Below are positions 1 to 9,970 of a stretch of DNA of 64,000 bases, piece by piece. The stretch's first letter is position 1, and every line of letters starts with the position of its first letter. A program made the translations under genes and the position numbers. The stretch comes from Mesorhizobium sp. NFR06 (lineage in GTDB: Bacteria; Pseudomonadota; Alphaproteobacteria; Rhizobiales; Rhizobiaceae). The DNA is taken from positions 186,001 to 250,000 of the forward strand of contig NZ_FOVT01000007.1 of NCBI RefSeq assembly GCF_900115245.1. Direction: 5' to 3'. Below the pieces are notes generated by a model that worked only from the letters and a program-made list of their open reading frames with translations, made no database searches and was not told where the DNA came from.

Positions 1-126
1 CAGACCGTCGAAAGCGGCTTCATGACCAAGGACCTGTCGCTGCTGATCGGTCCCGACCAGCCCTGGCTGTCGACCACCGGCTTCCTCGACAAGATCGACG
101 AGAATTTGCAGAAAGCGATGGGGTGA
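1..126 (+). CDS. icd: NADP-dependent isocitrate dehydrogenase, C-terminal fragment
   Basis: The window opens inside a gene; the last 41 codons and TGA stop are present. The translated tail (ending ...TTGFLDKIDENLQKAMG, preceded by TKDLSLLIGPDQPWLS) matches the conserved C-terminus of the homodimeric eukaryote/alphaproteobacterial-type NADP isocitrate dehydrogenase, which makes 2-oxoglutarate and NADPH in the TCA cycle in the cytoplasm. The catalytic part lies upstream of the window, so completeness cannot be judged. A small terminator-like hairpin follows at 151-170. Confidence 0.85.
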   Translation, partial: QTVESGFMTKDLSLLIGPDQPWLSTTGFLDKIDENLQKAMG

Positions 127-150
127 GGAGCGGTGCGCGAAGCGCATGAC

Positions 151-170
151 AAGCCCCCGAATGGGCTTTT
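151..170 (+). terminator. Putative rho-independent terminator of icd
   Basis: Inverted repeat AAGCCC-ccgaat-GGGCTT followed by T residues, 25 bases after the icd stop and before the next plus-strand gene. The stem is only 6 bp, so strength is uncertain. Confidence 0.5.
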
Positions 171-212
171 CAAGCAACGAACGCCCGCAGCCATACCGAA
201 GGGTCGGGTCTG

Positions 213-839
213 ATGACCAAGCCGATCCTCTATGGCGCCGACTACAGCGTCTATGTCCGCATCGCGCGGATGGCGCTGGAGGAGAAGGGCGTCGGCTATG
301 AGTTGGTGCCGCTCGACATCTTCGCGGCCGAGGGCATTCCGGCCTGGTATCTCGAGCATCACCCCTTCGGCCGCATCCCGGCTTTCGAGCATGACGGCTT
401 CCGGCTGTTCGAGACCAATGCCATCACGCGTTACATCGACGAGGCCTTCGATGGCCCGTCGCTGCAACCCGTCGACGCGCGCGGCCGCGCCAGGATGGGC
501 CAGATCATCGGCATGCTCGACGCGTATGGCTATCGCGCGATGGTCTGGGACGTTGCCGTCGAGCGGCTGGAAAAGACCGAGCCGGATGAGACCCTGATCG
601 CCGGCGGCCTGAGCCAGGCGGAGACCGTGCTGAAAGTGCTGACCTCGCTGAAGGCAGATGGGCCTTGGCTGCTCGGCGACCAGCTGACCTTGGCCGACCT
701 GCACGCCGCACCGGTCATCGCCTATTTCGTCAAGGTTGAGGAAGGGCGGGATTTGCTGGCGCGGTTTGCGGATATGCAGGATTGGTATTCGCGGGTGGCT
801 GGACGGCAGAGCTTTGCCAGGACTAAAAAGGTCGCCTAG
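213..839 (+). CDS. Glutathione S-transferase family protein
   Basis: A 208-residue protein with the two-domain GST layout. The N-terminal thioredoxin-like domain (about residues 1-80) begins KPILYGADYSVYVRIARMAL and contains the cis-Pro/ENA element (GRIPAFEHDGFRLFETNAI, residues about 52-71) that binds the glutathione gamma-glutamyl group. The C-terminal all-helical domain carries the usual N-capping and hydrophobic staple region (WLLGDQLTLADLHAAPVIAYF, in part). Likely a cytosolic detoxification enzyme; the substrate cannot be read from sequence. It stands alone between icd and a repeat-rich gap. The ATG at 213 gives a full-length domain. Confidence 0.85.
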   Translation: MTKPILYGADYSVYVRIARMALEEKGVGYELVPLDIFAAEGIPAWYLEHHPFGRIPAFEHDGFRLFETNAITRYIDEAFDGPSLQPVDARGRARMGQIIGMLDAYGYRAMVWDVAVERLEKTEPDETLIAGGLSQAETVLKVLTSLKADGPWLLGDQLTLADLHAAPVIAYFVKVEEGRDLLARFADMQDWYSRVAGRQSFARTKKVA

Positions 840-869
840 TTCGAGTGAACTGGCTCGGCGTCGGCGCCG

Positions 870-921
870 CCCCTCATTGCCCTGCCGGGCATTTCTCCCC
901 GTAAACGGGGCGAAAGGGGCC
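870..921. repeat. Left arm of inverted intergenic repeat pair
   Basis: Begins CCCCTCATTGCCCTGCCGGG and contains the small palindrome CTCCCCGTAAACGGGG. It is an imperfect copy of the sequence at 980-1032 in opposite orientation. The unit looks like a dispersed rhizobial intergenic palindrome. Confidence 0.6.
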
Positions 922-979
922 AGCCCGCAACGCCAGCGCCTTTCGTTGCAATGCTGGTGATGGCGAAAGCCGCGATGAC

Positions 980-1032
980 GGCCCCCTTCTCCCCGTTCAA
1001 CGGGGAGAAGATGGCGGTAGCCAGATGAGGGG
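980..1032. repeat. Right arm of inverted intergenic repeat pair
   Basis: Contains CTTCTCCCCGTTCAACGGGG and ends GCCAGATGAGGGG; its reverse complement matches 870-921. The two arms flank about 58 bases without a gene, so the whole 870-1032 segment could fold into one long hairpin after the GST gene and at the 3' end of alaS. Confidence 0.6.
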
Positions 1033-1087
1033 CAGGGCCACCTCGGAGAGTTAGGAGCCAGCTTGAGCTAAGCCTGTCGCCGCGCCG

Positions 1088-3757
<2,670 letters not shown>

Positions 3758-3781
3758 TGCATACTGCCTTTTTCGCAAGAA

Positions 3782-3800
3782 CCGCCGGCTCGGCCGGCGG
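3782..3800 (-). promoter_or_regulatory. Hairpin in alaS 5' leader
   Basis: CCGCCGG-ctcgg-CCGGCGG, a 7-bp GC stem about 25 bases upstream of the alaS start. On the coding strand it reads CCGCCGGCCGAGCCGGCGG followed by TTCTTGCG. It nearly repeats the hairpin at 3929-3950, so the leader holds two similar stems. Confidence 0.45.
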
Positions 3801-3928
3801 CAAATGGGCTTTGGTGTTTCAGAAGATAGATTGGCCTTTTAGCGATAGCTCTTGACCCTGTCCAGAAACACGGAGTTAGGCCAATCGGCGGGTCCGTCGG
3901 GTGCATCCACGACACCCGGAAACGCAAA

Positions 3929-3950
3929 CCGCCGGCACAAAGGCCGGCGG
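3929..3950 (-). terminator. Terminator-like hairpin upstream of alaS
   Basis: On the minus strand CCGCCGGC-ctttgt-GCCGGCGG is followed by TTTGCGTTT: a perfect 8-bp stem with a T-rich tail. It lies 170 bases before the alaS start and 147 bases after recA, so it may end recA transcripts or act as an attenuator of alaS. The rest of the 3758-4096 gap shows no convincing gene. Confidence 0.45.
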
Positions 3951-4039
3951 CTCGGGTACGCAGCACTCAAGAACTCGCTTACATAAGCATATACCGATAA
4001 ACCAGGATTGTGGCCGAACTCCGGTTGAGCCGACCAATT

Positions 4040-4077
4040 GCTGCGGCGCGATCGCGAACCGGAGATCGCGCCGCAGC
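4040..4077 (-). terminator. Hairpin after recA
   Basis: Perfect 14-bp inverted repeat GCTGCGGCGCGATC / GATCGCGCCGCAGC with a 10-base loop, starting 20 bases downstream of the recA stop. There is no U-tract, so it may be a rho-independent terminator of reduced efficiency or a 3'-end stabiliser. Confidence 0.6.
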
Positions 4078-4096
4078 TTCCTGGAACCAACCGGCC

Positions 4097-5194
4097 TTAC
4101 ACAGCGCCGGCCTCGTCCTCAAAACCGTCGTCGCCGCCTTCGGAGCCACCATTCTCGAGGAATTTCTCGGCGATCAGCCCGGCATTCTGGCGCAGCGCCA
4201 GTTCGACCTCGCGCGCGGTATCGGGATTGTCGCGCAAGAACAGTTTTGCATTCTCGCGGCCCTGGCCGAGGCGCTGCGAGTTATAGGAGAACCAGGCGCC
4301 GGACTTCTCGATGACGCCGGCCTTGACGCCGAGATCGATCAGTTCGCCGGTCTTCGACACGCCCTCGCCATACATGATGTCGAACTCGACCACCTTGAAG
4401 GGCGGGGCCAGCTTGTTCTTCACCACCTTGACGCGGGTCTGGTTGCCGACCACCTCGTCGCGGTCCTTGACCGAGCCGATGCGGCGGATGTCGAGGCGCA
4501 CCGAAGCGTAGAATTTTAGCGCGTTGCCGCCGGTGGTCGTCTCGGGCGAGCCGAACATGACGCCGATCTTCATGCGGATCTGGTTGATGAAGATGACCAT
4601 GGTGTTGGAGCGCGAGATCGAGGCGGTCAGCTTGCGCAGCGCCTGGCTCATCAGGCGGGCCTGCAGGCCGGGCAGCGAATCGCCCATCTCGCCTTCGATT
4701 TCGGCGCGCGGCGTCAGTGCCGCGACCGAATCGACCACCAGAACGTCGATCGCCCCGGAACGCACCAGCGTGTCGCAGATTTCCAGTGCCTGCTCGCCGG
4801 TGTCGGGCTGCGAGATCAGCAGGTTTTCGAGGTCGACGCCGAGTTTGCGGGCATAGACCGGATCCAGCGCGTGCTCGGCATCGACGAAGGCGCAGATGCC
4901 GCCTTTCTTCTGGGCTTCCGCCACCGTGTGCAGCGCCAGTGTCGTCTTGCCCGAGCTTTCCGGCCCGTAGATTTCGATGATGCGGCCGCGCGGCAGGCCG
5001 CCGACGCCGAGCGCGATGTCGAGGCCGAGCGAGCCGGTCGGTACGGTTTCGATCTCGACCACCTGCTCGTTGGCTCCGAGCCGCATGATCGAGCCCTTGC
5101 CGAAGGCGCGCTCGATTTGCGACAGCGCCGCATCCAGAGCCTTTGATTTGTCCACTGCCTTATCCTCTACAAGCCGCAAAGTATTCTGAGCCAT
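4097..5194 (-). CDS. recA: DNA recombinase RecA
   Basis: A 365-residue RecA: ATP-dependent strand exchange and co-protease for LexA self-cleavage. Visible are the Walker [10 protein letters not shown] (about residues 77-85), the catalytic-Glu region [13 protein letters not shown], the Walker B strand [12 protein letters not shown], and loop L2 ([20 protein letters not shown], about 200-219). The acidic C-terminal tail ends [13 protein letters not shown], as usual in alphaproteobacteria. The start is ATG 5194 with AAGGGG at SD distance. Upstream at 5250-5278 lies a promoter overlapped by SOS-type operators. Confidence 0.98.
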   Translation of the reverse strand: MAQNTLRLVEDKAVDKSKALDAALSQIERAFGKGSIMRLGANEQVVEIETVPTGSLGLDIALGVGGLPRGRIIEIYGPESSGKTTLALHTVAEAQKKGGICAFVDAEHALDPVYARKLGVDLENLLISQPDTGEQALEICDTLVRSGAIDVLVVDSVAALTPRAEIEGEMGDSLPGLQARLMSQALRKLTASISRSNTMVIFINQIRMKIGVMFGSPETTTGGNALKFYASVRLDIRRIGSVKDRDEVVGNQTRVKVVKNKLAPPFKVVEFDIMYGEGVSKTGELIDLGVKAGVIEKSGAWFSYNSQRLGQGRENAKLFLRDNPDTAREVELALRQNAGLIAEKFLENGGSEGGDDGFEDEAGAV

Positions 5195-5249
5195 GATACA
5201 TCACCCCTTGGTCGTCAATGAAGGCCGGACAATCCGTGATCCCTGTTGT

Positions 5250-5278
5250 TTTGTACCTTTTTTGTTCTCATTTGGCAA
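5250..5278 (-). promoter_or_regulatory. recA promoter with overlapping LexA-type SOS box
   Basis: On the minus strand TTGCCA (5273-5278), a 17-base spacer and TACAAA (5250-5255) form a sigma70-type promoter 56 bases before recA. On the plus strand TTG-N11-CAA (5262-5278) matches the SOS operator described for Rhizobium etli recA. GTAC-N7-GTTC (5253-5267) is one base from the alphaproteobacterial GTTC-N7-GTTC box. Both overlap the -35 and spacer, where LexA repression is expected. Confidence 0.75.
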
Positions 5279-5436
5279 GGGGCAATAAATATCTGAAAGA
5301 CAATCAATATCTCGGTTTGTTCCTTCTTTGTCTCACCAGAGCTGGTGCAAAACGGAACCGCTGGTCCAAAGAAACTTCGCTTGTCCCGCCGCCCCGAATC
5401 GCGACTGGGATTGGGGGCTATGCGCGGGAACCTGAA

Positions 5437-5475
5437 GCATGTCCCCGAAAGTGCGCAGCGGTTTCGGGACAGGCG
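5437..5475. repeat. Degenerate copy of the module-A palindrome
   Basis: GTCCCCGAAAGTGCGCAGCGGTTTCGGGAC has arms GTCCCGAAA/TTTCGGGAC and resembles the GAGCATGATCCCGAAAAGTGG family seen at 8388, 18284 and 30930. It lies in the recA-psuK gap (5195-5578), which otherwise holds only the recA promoter and the inverted repeat at 5501. Confidence 0.45.
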
Positions 5476-5500
5476 TACACATAAGATCAAAGAAGCGGCT

Positions 5501-5533
5501 GCATGTCACGCGAACCTTTTTGGCATGACATGC
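5501..5533. promoter_or_regulatory. Inverted repeat upstream of psuK, possible operator
   Basis: GCATGTCA and TGACATGC form perfect 8-base arms separated by 17 bases, ending 45 bases before the psuK start. The wide spacing and A/T-containing centre fit a dimeric regulator site better than a hairpin. The regulator is unknown. Confidence 0.35.
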
Positions 5534-5578
5534 TGTAGTGTGCACAGCCGCACGATCAACGAAAGTCACTGATCCCTC

Positions 5579-6517
5579 ATGCCGACATCCCCATCCATCC
5601 TCGCGCTCGGCGGCGCCCATATCGACCGGCGCGGCCAGGTCTCGGGCACTTACGTACCTGCCGCGTCCAACCCCGGCATGATGCGCGAGGATGTCGGCGG
5701 CGTCGTTTTCAACGCGTTGCGCAGCGTGGTCAGGCGCGGCGTGTCGGCCTCGCTGATCTCGGTGCGCGGCGGCGACGCGGCGGCGGACACGGTCGCCCTG
5801 GCGATCGACAGAGCCGGAATAACGGACCTCTCGGTCGTGTTCCTCGACCGCGCGACGCCGAGCTACACGGCGCTGATCGACGCCGACGGCGAGTTGATCC
5901 TCGGTTTGGCCGACATGGCGCTCTACGATCTTGCCTTCCCGAAACAGCTCCGCCGCGCCAAGGTGCGCGAGGCGATCGCCGCCGCCGACGCCGTCCTGTG
6001 CGACGCCAACCTGCCGACGGCGGCGCTGGAACGCATAGTGGCGCTGGCCGGCGGCCGGCCGCTCTTCGCCATCGCAGTCTCGCCGGCCAAGGTCGTTCGC
6101 CTGGCGCCGCTGCTCGACGATCTGTCGCTGCTGTTCATGAACCGCCGCGAAGCCGCCGCGCTGGTCGGCGCCGAACTGTCCGGAGAACCCCTTGTCGGCC
6201 GCCTCAGGCAAGCCGGCCTGGGGGGCGGCGTCGTGACGGCCGGCAGCGCCCCGGTGCTGGGCTTCGACGACACCGGCATCTTCGAAATCGACCCGCCCGC
6301 TCCTCGCCGCGTCGCCGACGTGACCGGCGCCGGCGACGCCCTGACCGGCGCAACGGTCGCCGCCTTGCTGCGCGGCCTGCCGCTGCGTGCCGCGCTGCGC
6401 GAGGGCGTTGCTGCGGCAATGCTCGCCATCGAGAGCCCGGAGGCTGTCCCGTCCTTCACGGCGGGCAACTTCAGGCAGGCGCTCGCCCTTGTGCCGGAGG
6501 CACGGGAGGTGGCATAG
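5579..6517 (+). CDS. psuK: Pseudouridine kinase (PfkB family)
   Basis: A 312-residue PfkB-family sugar kinase expected to phosphorylate pseudouridine to its 5'-phosphate in the cytoplasm. The N-terminal glycine-rich region (ILALGGAHIDRRG) and the C-terminal PfkB signature DVTGAGDALTGATVAALLRG, with catalytic Asp in GAGD, are intact. The NPGMMREDVGG substrate-loop segment is typical of PsuK. The specific call rests on psuG 39 bases downstream on the same strand; PfkB homology alone would only give 'carbohydrate kinase'. Confidence 0.85.
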   Translation: MPTSPSILALGGAHIDRRGQVSGTYVPAASNPGMMREDVGGVVFNALRSVVRRGVSASLISVRGGDAAADTVALAIDRAGITDLSVVFLDRATPSYTALIDADGELILGLADMALYDLAFPKQLRRAKVREAIAAADAVLCDANLPTAALERIVALAGGRPLFAIAVSPAKVVRLAPLLDDLSLLFMNRREAAALVGAELSGEPLVGRLRQAGLGGGVVTAGSAPVLGFDDTGIFEIDPPAPRRVADVTGAGDALTGATVAALLRGLPLRAALREGVAAAMLAIESPEAVPSFTAGNFRQALALVPEAREVA

Positions 6518-6556
6518 GGCCACCCATCATCTAGTTCCTCCTTGTCGGAGACAGTC

Positions 6557-7474
6557 ATGACGCCGCAAACCGCCCGCCCCTTCGTCGACATCCATCCGCC
6601 TGTGGCTGAGGCGCTTGCCGCCGGCCGGCCCGTGGTGGCGCTGGAAAGCACCATCATCACCCACGGCATGCCCTACCCTGACAATGGCGCGATGGCGGCC
6701 AAGGTCGAGCAGATCATCATCGACGGCGGCGCGGTTCCGGCGACGATCGCCGTGGTCGACGGCCGTATCAAGATCGGACTCTCCGACGGGGAGCGCGAAT
6801 CGCTGGCCATGACCGGTGACGCCATGAAGCTGTCGCGCGCCGATATCGGCTTTGCCGTCGCTCGAAAGCGCACCGGCGGCACCACCGTTGCGGCCACCAT
6901 GATTGCCGCGCATATTGCCGGCATAAAAGTTTTCGCCACCGGCGGCATCGGCGGCGTCCACAAGGGCGCGGAGAAGAGCTTCGACATCTCGGCCGACCTC
7001 GACGAGCTGGCGCGCACGCCGGTCATTGTCGTCTCGGCCGGCGCCAAGGCGATCCTCGACATTGAAAAGACGCTGGAGGTGCTGGAGACGCGCGGCGTGC
7101 CGGTGATCGGCCACGCTTGCGAAACCATGCCGGCCTTCTGGTCGAGGCAGTCGCCTTTCCGCGCGCCGCTGACGCTGCATGCGCCGCAGGACATCGCGCA
7201 TTTCTATCGCACCCGCCAGGCGCTCGGCCTAACCGGCGGCATTCTGGTCGCCAACCCGGTGCCGCCGAATGACGAGATTCCGGCCGCGGAGATGGACGGC
7301 TACATCCAGGCCGCGCAGAAAGCAGCCGAGGCGCAGAATGTCACCGGCAAGGCGGTGACGCCGTTCCTGCTGTCGAAAATCCTGGAGTTGACCGGCGGCC
7401 GCAGCTTGAAGACCAACATCGCGCTGGTCGAGAACAATGCGCGGCTGGCGGCGGAGATCGCCAAGGCGCTGTAG
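6557..7474 (+). CDS. psuG: Pseudouridine-5'-phosphate glycosidase
   Basis: A 305-residue PsuG (IndA-like) enzyme cleaving the C-C glycosidic bond of pseudouridine 5'-phosphate to uracil and ribose 5-phosphate. Characteristic stretches are VALESTIITHGMPYP near the N-terminus, the catalytic-lysine/Mn-site region RKRTGGTTVAATM with ATGGIGGVHKGAE, and NPVPPNDEIP near the C-terminus. The ATG at 6557 is preceded by GGAG with a 6-base gap and is preferred to a TTG five codons upstream. It forms a two-gene salvage operon with psuK. Confidence 0.93.
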   Translation: MTPQTARPFVDIHPPVAEALAAGRPVVALESTIITHGMPYPDNGAMAAKVEQIIIDGGAVPATIAVVDGRIKIGLSDGERESLAMTGDAMKLSRADIGFAVARKRTGGTTVAATMIAAHIAGIKVFATGGIGGVHKGAEKSFDISADLDELARTPVIVVSAGAKAILDIEKTLEVLETRGVPVIGHACETMPAFWSRQSPFRAPLTLHAPQDIAHFYRTRQALGLTGGILVANPVPPNDEIPAAEMDGYIQAAQKAAEAQNVTGKAVTPFLLSKILELTGGRSLKTNIALVENNARLAAEIAKAL

Positions 7475-7477
7475 GGC

Positions 7478-7801
7478 TTACTTCCCCGCCCTTCGCCCCG
7501 CCTCATAGGCGCGCCGCGCCCAGACCGCCATCTCGTCGGGATCGTCGAAGGCGTCGTCGGGGATGCTCCAATAGGGCATCGCCACCTTCTTGCCATGCCG
7601 GGATCCGGTATAGGTCCACTGCGTGCAGCCGGCGGCCTGGAAATCAGGAACGCTCTCCTCATCGGCCTTGAGCATCAATTCGCCGCGCACGACAACCGCG
7701 ACGATCACGCCATCGCAATAGATGCCCTTGCCGCCGAACAGTTTGCGGATGCTGATCGGCCCAAGGCTGTCGAACAGTTCTTCAAGGCGCTCGTTGTCCA
7801 T
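7478..7801 (-). CDS. TfoX N-terminal domain protein
   Basis: A 107-residue protein made of the TfoX/Sxy N-terminal domain only. It begins MDNERLEELFDSLGPISIRK and has the family's MFGG-like turn (KLFGGKGIYCDGVIVAVV) and a C-terminal YW..PDDAFDDPDEM segment. Full Sxy of gammaproteobacteria regulates competence and has a second domain absent here. Single-domain versions are common in rhizobia and have no established function. It is convergent with psuG, with only three bases between the stops. Confidence 0.8.
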   Translation of the reverse strand: MDNERLEELFDSLGPISIRKLFGGKGIYCDGVIVAVVVRGELMLKADEESVPDFQAAGCTQWTYTGSRHGKKVAMPYWSIPDDAFDDPDEMAVWARRAYEAGRRAGK

Positions 7802-7891
7802 GCCGCAATCATCTCACCCGGCATGGGCCTTGTCATCGCCGCAACCAAAAGCATGCTGACAGGTTGAGATCCGAAAACGGAGTTTCCTGCC

Positions 7892-8389
7892 ATGCCCGTC
7901 CTGCTCACAGGCTCCTGCCGCTGCGGCGCCGTCCGCTTCGAGGTTGAAAGCCACACGCCGGTGCCGTTCATGCTCTGCTACTGCTCGATCTGCCGCAAGC
8001 AGCAGGGCGGCGGCGGTTTCGCCATCAATCTCGGCGCCGACTACGAAACGATGAACATAAGGGGCAGGCGCAGCCTCGGCGTCTACCGCGCCGAGATCGA
8101 GGACGACGAGCATCCGCATTGCGAGGTCTCGACCGGCGAGCGCAATTTCTGCCGAAAGTGCGGAGCTGCGCTCTGGCTCTACGATCCGACCTGGCCGGAC
8201 CTCGTGCACCCCTTCGCATCGGCCATCGACAGCGACCTGCCGAAGCCGCCGGAAAAGGTGCATCTGATGCTGAAATACAAGGCGAACTGGGTCGAGCCGG
8301 TGATCGGCAGGAACGACAAGGTGTTCGACGTCTATCCGGAAGAATCGATCGCCGATTGGCACAGGCGCACCGGCATGTGGGTGGATTAG
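7892..8389 (+). CDS. GFA family (Mss4-like) zinc-binding protein
   Basis: A 165-residue protein with the cysteine pattern of the glutathione-dependent formaldehyde-activating (GFA)/CENP-V fold: GSCRCGAVRFE near the N-terminus, CYCSICRKQQG about residues 29-39, and NFCRKCGAALW about 85-95. These bind zinc. Despite the family name, most members have no proven formaldehyde activity. The gene is monocistronic; its stop overlaps the start of a mosaic palindromic repeat. Confidence 0.88.
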   Translation: MPVLLTGSCRCGAVRFEVESHTPVPFMLCYCSICRKQQGGGGFAINLGADYETMNIRGRRSLGVYRAEIEDDEHPHCEVSTGERNFCRKCGAALWLYDPTWPDLVHPFASAIDSDLPKPPEKVHLMLKYKANWVEPVIGRNDKVFDVYPEESIADWHRRTGMWVD

Positions 8390-8488
8390 AGCATGATCCC
8401 GAAAAGTGGGAACCGGTTTTCGGAACAGATCATGCTCCAACAAAGAGCCAGATCAGGATGACGATTCAACGAAACGTCATCCTGATCT
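8388..8488. repeat. Composite palindromic repeat (module A + long hairpin)
   Basis: Module A (8388-8438) runs AGAGCATGATCCCGAAAAGT to ...AGATCATGCTC and is palindromic. After CAACAAAGA comes a perfect 14-bp hairpin AGATCAGGATGACG / CGTCATCCTGATCT (8450-8488). The same architecture recurs at 30930-31030 and, with another distal hairpin, at 18284-18398. Resembles RIME-type rhizobial mosaic elements. Confidence 0.7.
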
Positions 8489-8494
8489 AGGGCC

Positions 8495-8590
8495 ATACCC
8501 GGAAAATTGCGCAGCGGTTTTCCGTCGGGAATTGCATCGAAACAGGGAGGCAGAGCGGTTCGCCGTTTCCTTGAAACGGTGAACCGCGCC
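8495..8590. repeat. Module-B palindromic repeat
   Basis: Begins with GCGCAGCGGTTTTCCG and contains a long hairpin GCGGTTCgCCGTTTC-ctt-GAAACGGtGAACCGC at 8555-8587. A related copy spans 53706-53820, a partial one follows 57434, and the hairpin half alone is at 17259-17296. It ends 18 bases before the RidA-family start, so it lies in the 5' leader of that gene. Confidence 0.65.
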
Positions 8591-8607
8591 GCTGACAGGA
8601 GGCCAAA

Positions 8608-9066
8608 ATGAACCTTACGACGCACAAGAAATTCAAAGGCGATCGTTTGATGCCATGGGGCAAGGGCACGGTCGTCACGGACGCGAAGGGATATGTTTTT
8701 CTGTGCGGCAATACCGCCACGATCGACGATTACGACCCGTCGATGCACCAGGGCGGCGCCATCGGCGACCCGGCCGCGCAGTGGCGCGCAATCCTCGCCA
8801 ACATCAAAGCGGACCTGGAGGAACTTGGCAGTTCGCTCGACCACCTGGTCAAGGTGACGTTTTACGTCAAGGGGCCGTTTCCGACCGGTGGCGTCCTCAG
8901 TTCACCGAACTTCCGCCTGGATGTGCTGGATGAATTCTTTGCCGAGCATTGCCCGAAGCATTGCAGCTACAACAATCCACCGCCATCGGAAGTGATCGGC
9001 GTCGCCGCGCTGGCGCAACCTGACCTGGTCGTCGAGCTTGTTGTGATCGCCGCGCTGCCGGACTGA
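8608..9066 (+). CDS. RidA/YjgF family protein, atypical
   Basis: A 152-residue member of the YjgF/YER057c/UK114 family, a trimeric cytoplasmic fold; the archetype RidA hydrolyses reactive enamine/imine intermediates of PLP enzymes. The central segment (AILANIKADLEELGSSLDHLVKVTFYV, in part) and C-terminal strand (VVELVVIAAL) fit. The canonical active-site Arg in the RxxVxVxxLP motif is not seen: the equivalent stretch reads SEVIGVAALAQPDL. It therefore probably belongs to a non-RidA subgroup with unknown substrate. The ATG at 8608 follows AGGAGG. Confidence 0.8.
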   Translation: MNLTTHKKFKGDRLMPWGKGTVVTDAKGYVFLCGNTATIDDYDPSMHQGGAIGDPAAQWRAILANIKADLEELGSSLDHLVKVTFYVKGPFPTGGVLSSPNFRLDVLDEFFAEHCPKHCSYNNPPPSEVIGVAALAQPDLVVELVVIAALPD

Positions 9067-9085
9067 GCAAACGTCAGAGAAACCG

Positions 9086-9466
9086 TCAGGCCGAAGCACG
9101 CGCTTCGGCAAGCGCCTTGAGGTCGGCCGGCTTCAGTTCGACGGATTCGCCGCAACCGCAGGCCGAACTCTGGTTCGGGTTCTTGAAGGTGAATCCGGTG
9201 CGCAGCGTCGTCTGCTCGAAATCCATCTCGGTGCCGAACAGGAAAAGCGCCGCCTCCGGCGCGACATAGACATGCGCGCCGTCGCGCTCGATATGGTCGT
9301 CCTTGGGGTTCGGCTCGGTGACAAGGTCGACCGTATATTCCATGCCGGCGCAGCCGCCCTTCTTGATGCCGAGGCGGATGCCATGCGCGTTCTCGCGGGT
9401 GGCGACGATCTCGCGCACCCGGTCGGCGGCCTTGTCGGTCATCGTGATGACGGCGAAGCGTCCCAT
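9086..9466 (-). CDS. sufA: A-type Fe-S cluster carrier (SufA/IscA/ErpA)
   Basis: A 126-residue HesB/IscA-type protein that receives Fe-S clusters from the SufBCD scaffold and passes them to apo-proteins. The three cluster-binding cysteines are visible: one in KKGGCAGMEY and two in the C-terminal SSACGCGESVEL. ATG 9466 with GGAG just upstream is preferred to an in-frame GTG at 9478. It is the last gene of the minus-strand suf operon, 87 bases after sufT, so it may have its own promoter. Subtype SufA versus ErpA cannot be fixed by eye. Confidence 0.88.
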   Translation of the reverse strand: MGRFAVITMTDKAADRVREIVATRENAHGIRLGIKKGGCAGMEYTVDLVTEPNPKDDHIERDGAHVYVAPEAALFLFGTEMDFEQTTLRTGFTFKNPNQSSACGCGESVELKPADLKALAEARASA

Positions 9467-9553
9467 GTCATTCTCCACGTTCGCGCGGGTTCAAGGCCCG
9501 CGGAATGAGTCTTCTCTAAGATGGTGAAGTTTCACCTAGCGTGCAAGTCAAGC

Positions 9554-9970
9554 TCAATACCACCCGACCGCGACCTGCGCCTCTTCCGACATGCGGTCGG
9601 GCGTCCATGGCGGATCGAACACCATGCTGACCTCGACACCGGACACGCCCTCGACGGCGCCGACGGCGTTCTCGACCCAGCCTGGCATCTCGCCGGCCAC
9701 CGGGCAGCCCGGCGCGGTCAGCGTCATGTCGATCTTGACCGAGCGGTCGTCCTCGATGTCGATCTTGTATACGAGGCCGAGCTCGTAGATATCGGCCGGG
9801 ATTTCGGGGTCATAGACCGTCTTCAGCGCCGAGACGATGTCGTCGGTCAGCCGCGCCAGCTCGTCGGCTGGGATCGCCGAGGCCGACACGATGCCGTTGC
9901 CTGCCGCTTCCGGGCCTGCCGTTTCTGGAACAGTGTCTGCGGTCGCGCTCACATCGTCCATCATCATCAC
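9554..9970 (-). CDS. sufT: SUF system assembly protein SufT (DUF59/MIP18)
   Basis: A 138-residue protein with an Ala/Glu-rich N-terminal extension (about 35 residues) and a DUF59/MIP18 domain. Family hallmarks are DPEIPADIYELGLVYKI, TLTAPGCPVAGEMP with the conserved Cys, and FDPPWTPDRMSEEA. SufT acts in maturation of Fe-S proteins. The ATG run at its start overlaps the sufS TGA (ATGA), implying translational coupling; which of the four tandem ATGs is used cannot be decided. Confidence 0.88.
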   Translation of the reverse strand: MMMMDDVSATADTVPETAGPEAAGNGIVSASAIPADELARLTDDIVSALKTVYDPEIPADIYELGLVYKIDIEDDRSVKIDMTLTAPGCPVAGEMPGWVENAVGAVEGVSGVEVSMVFDPPWTPDRMSEEAQVAVGWY

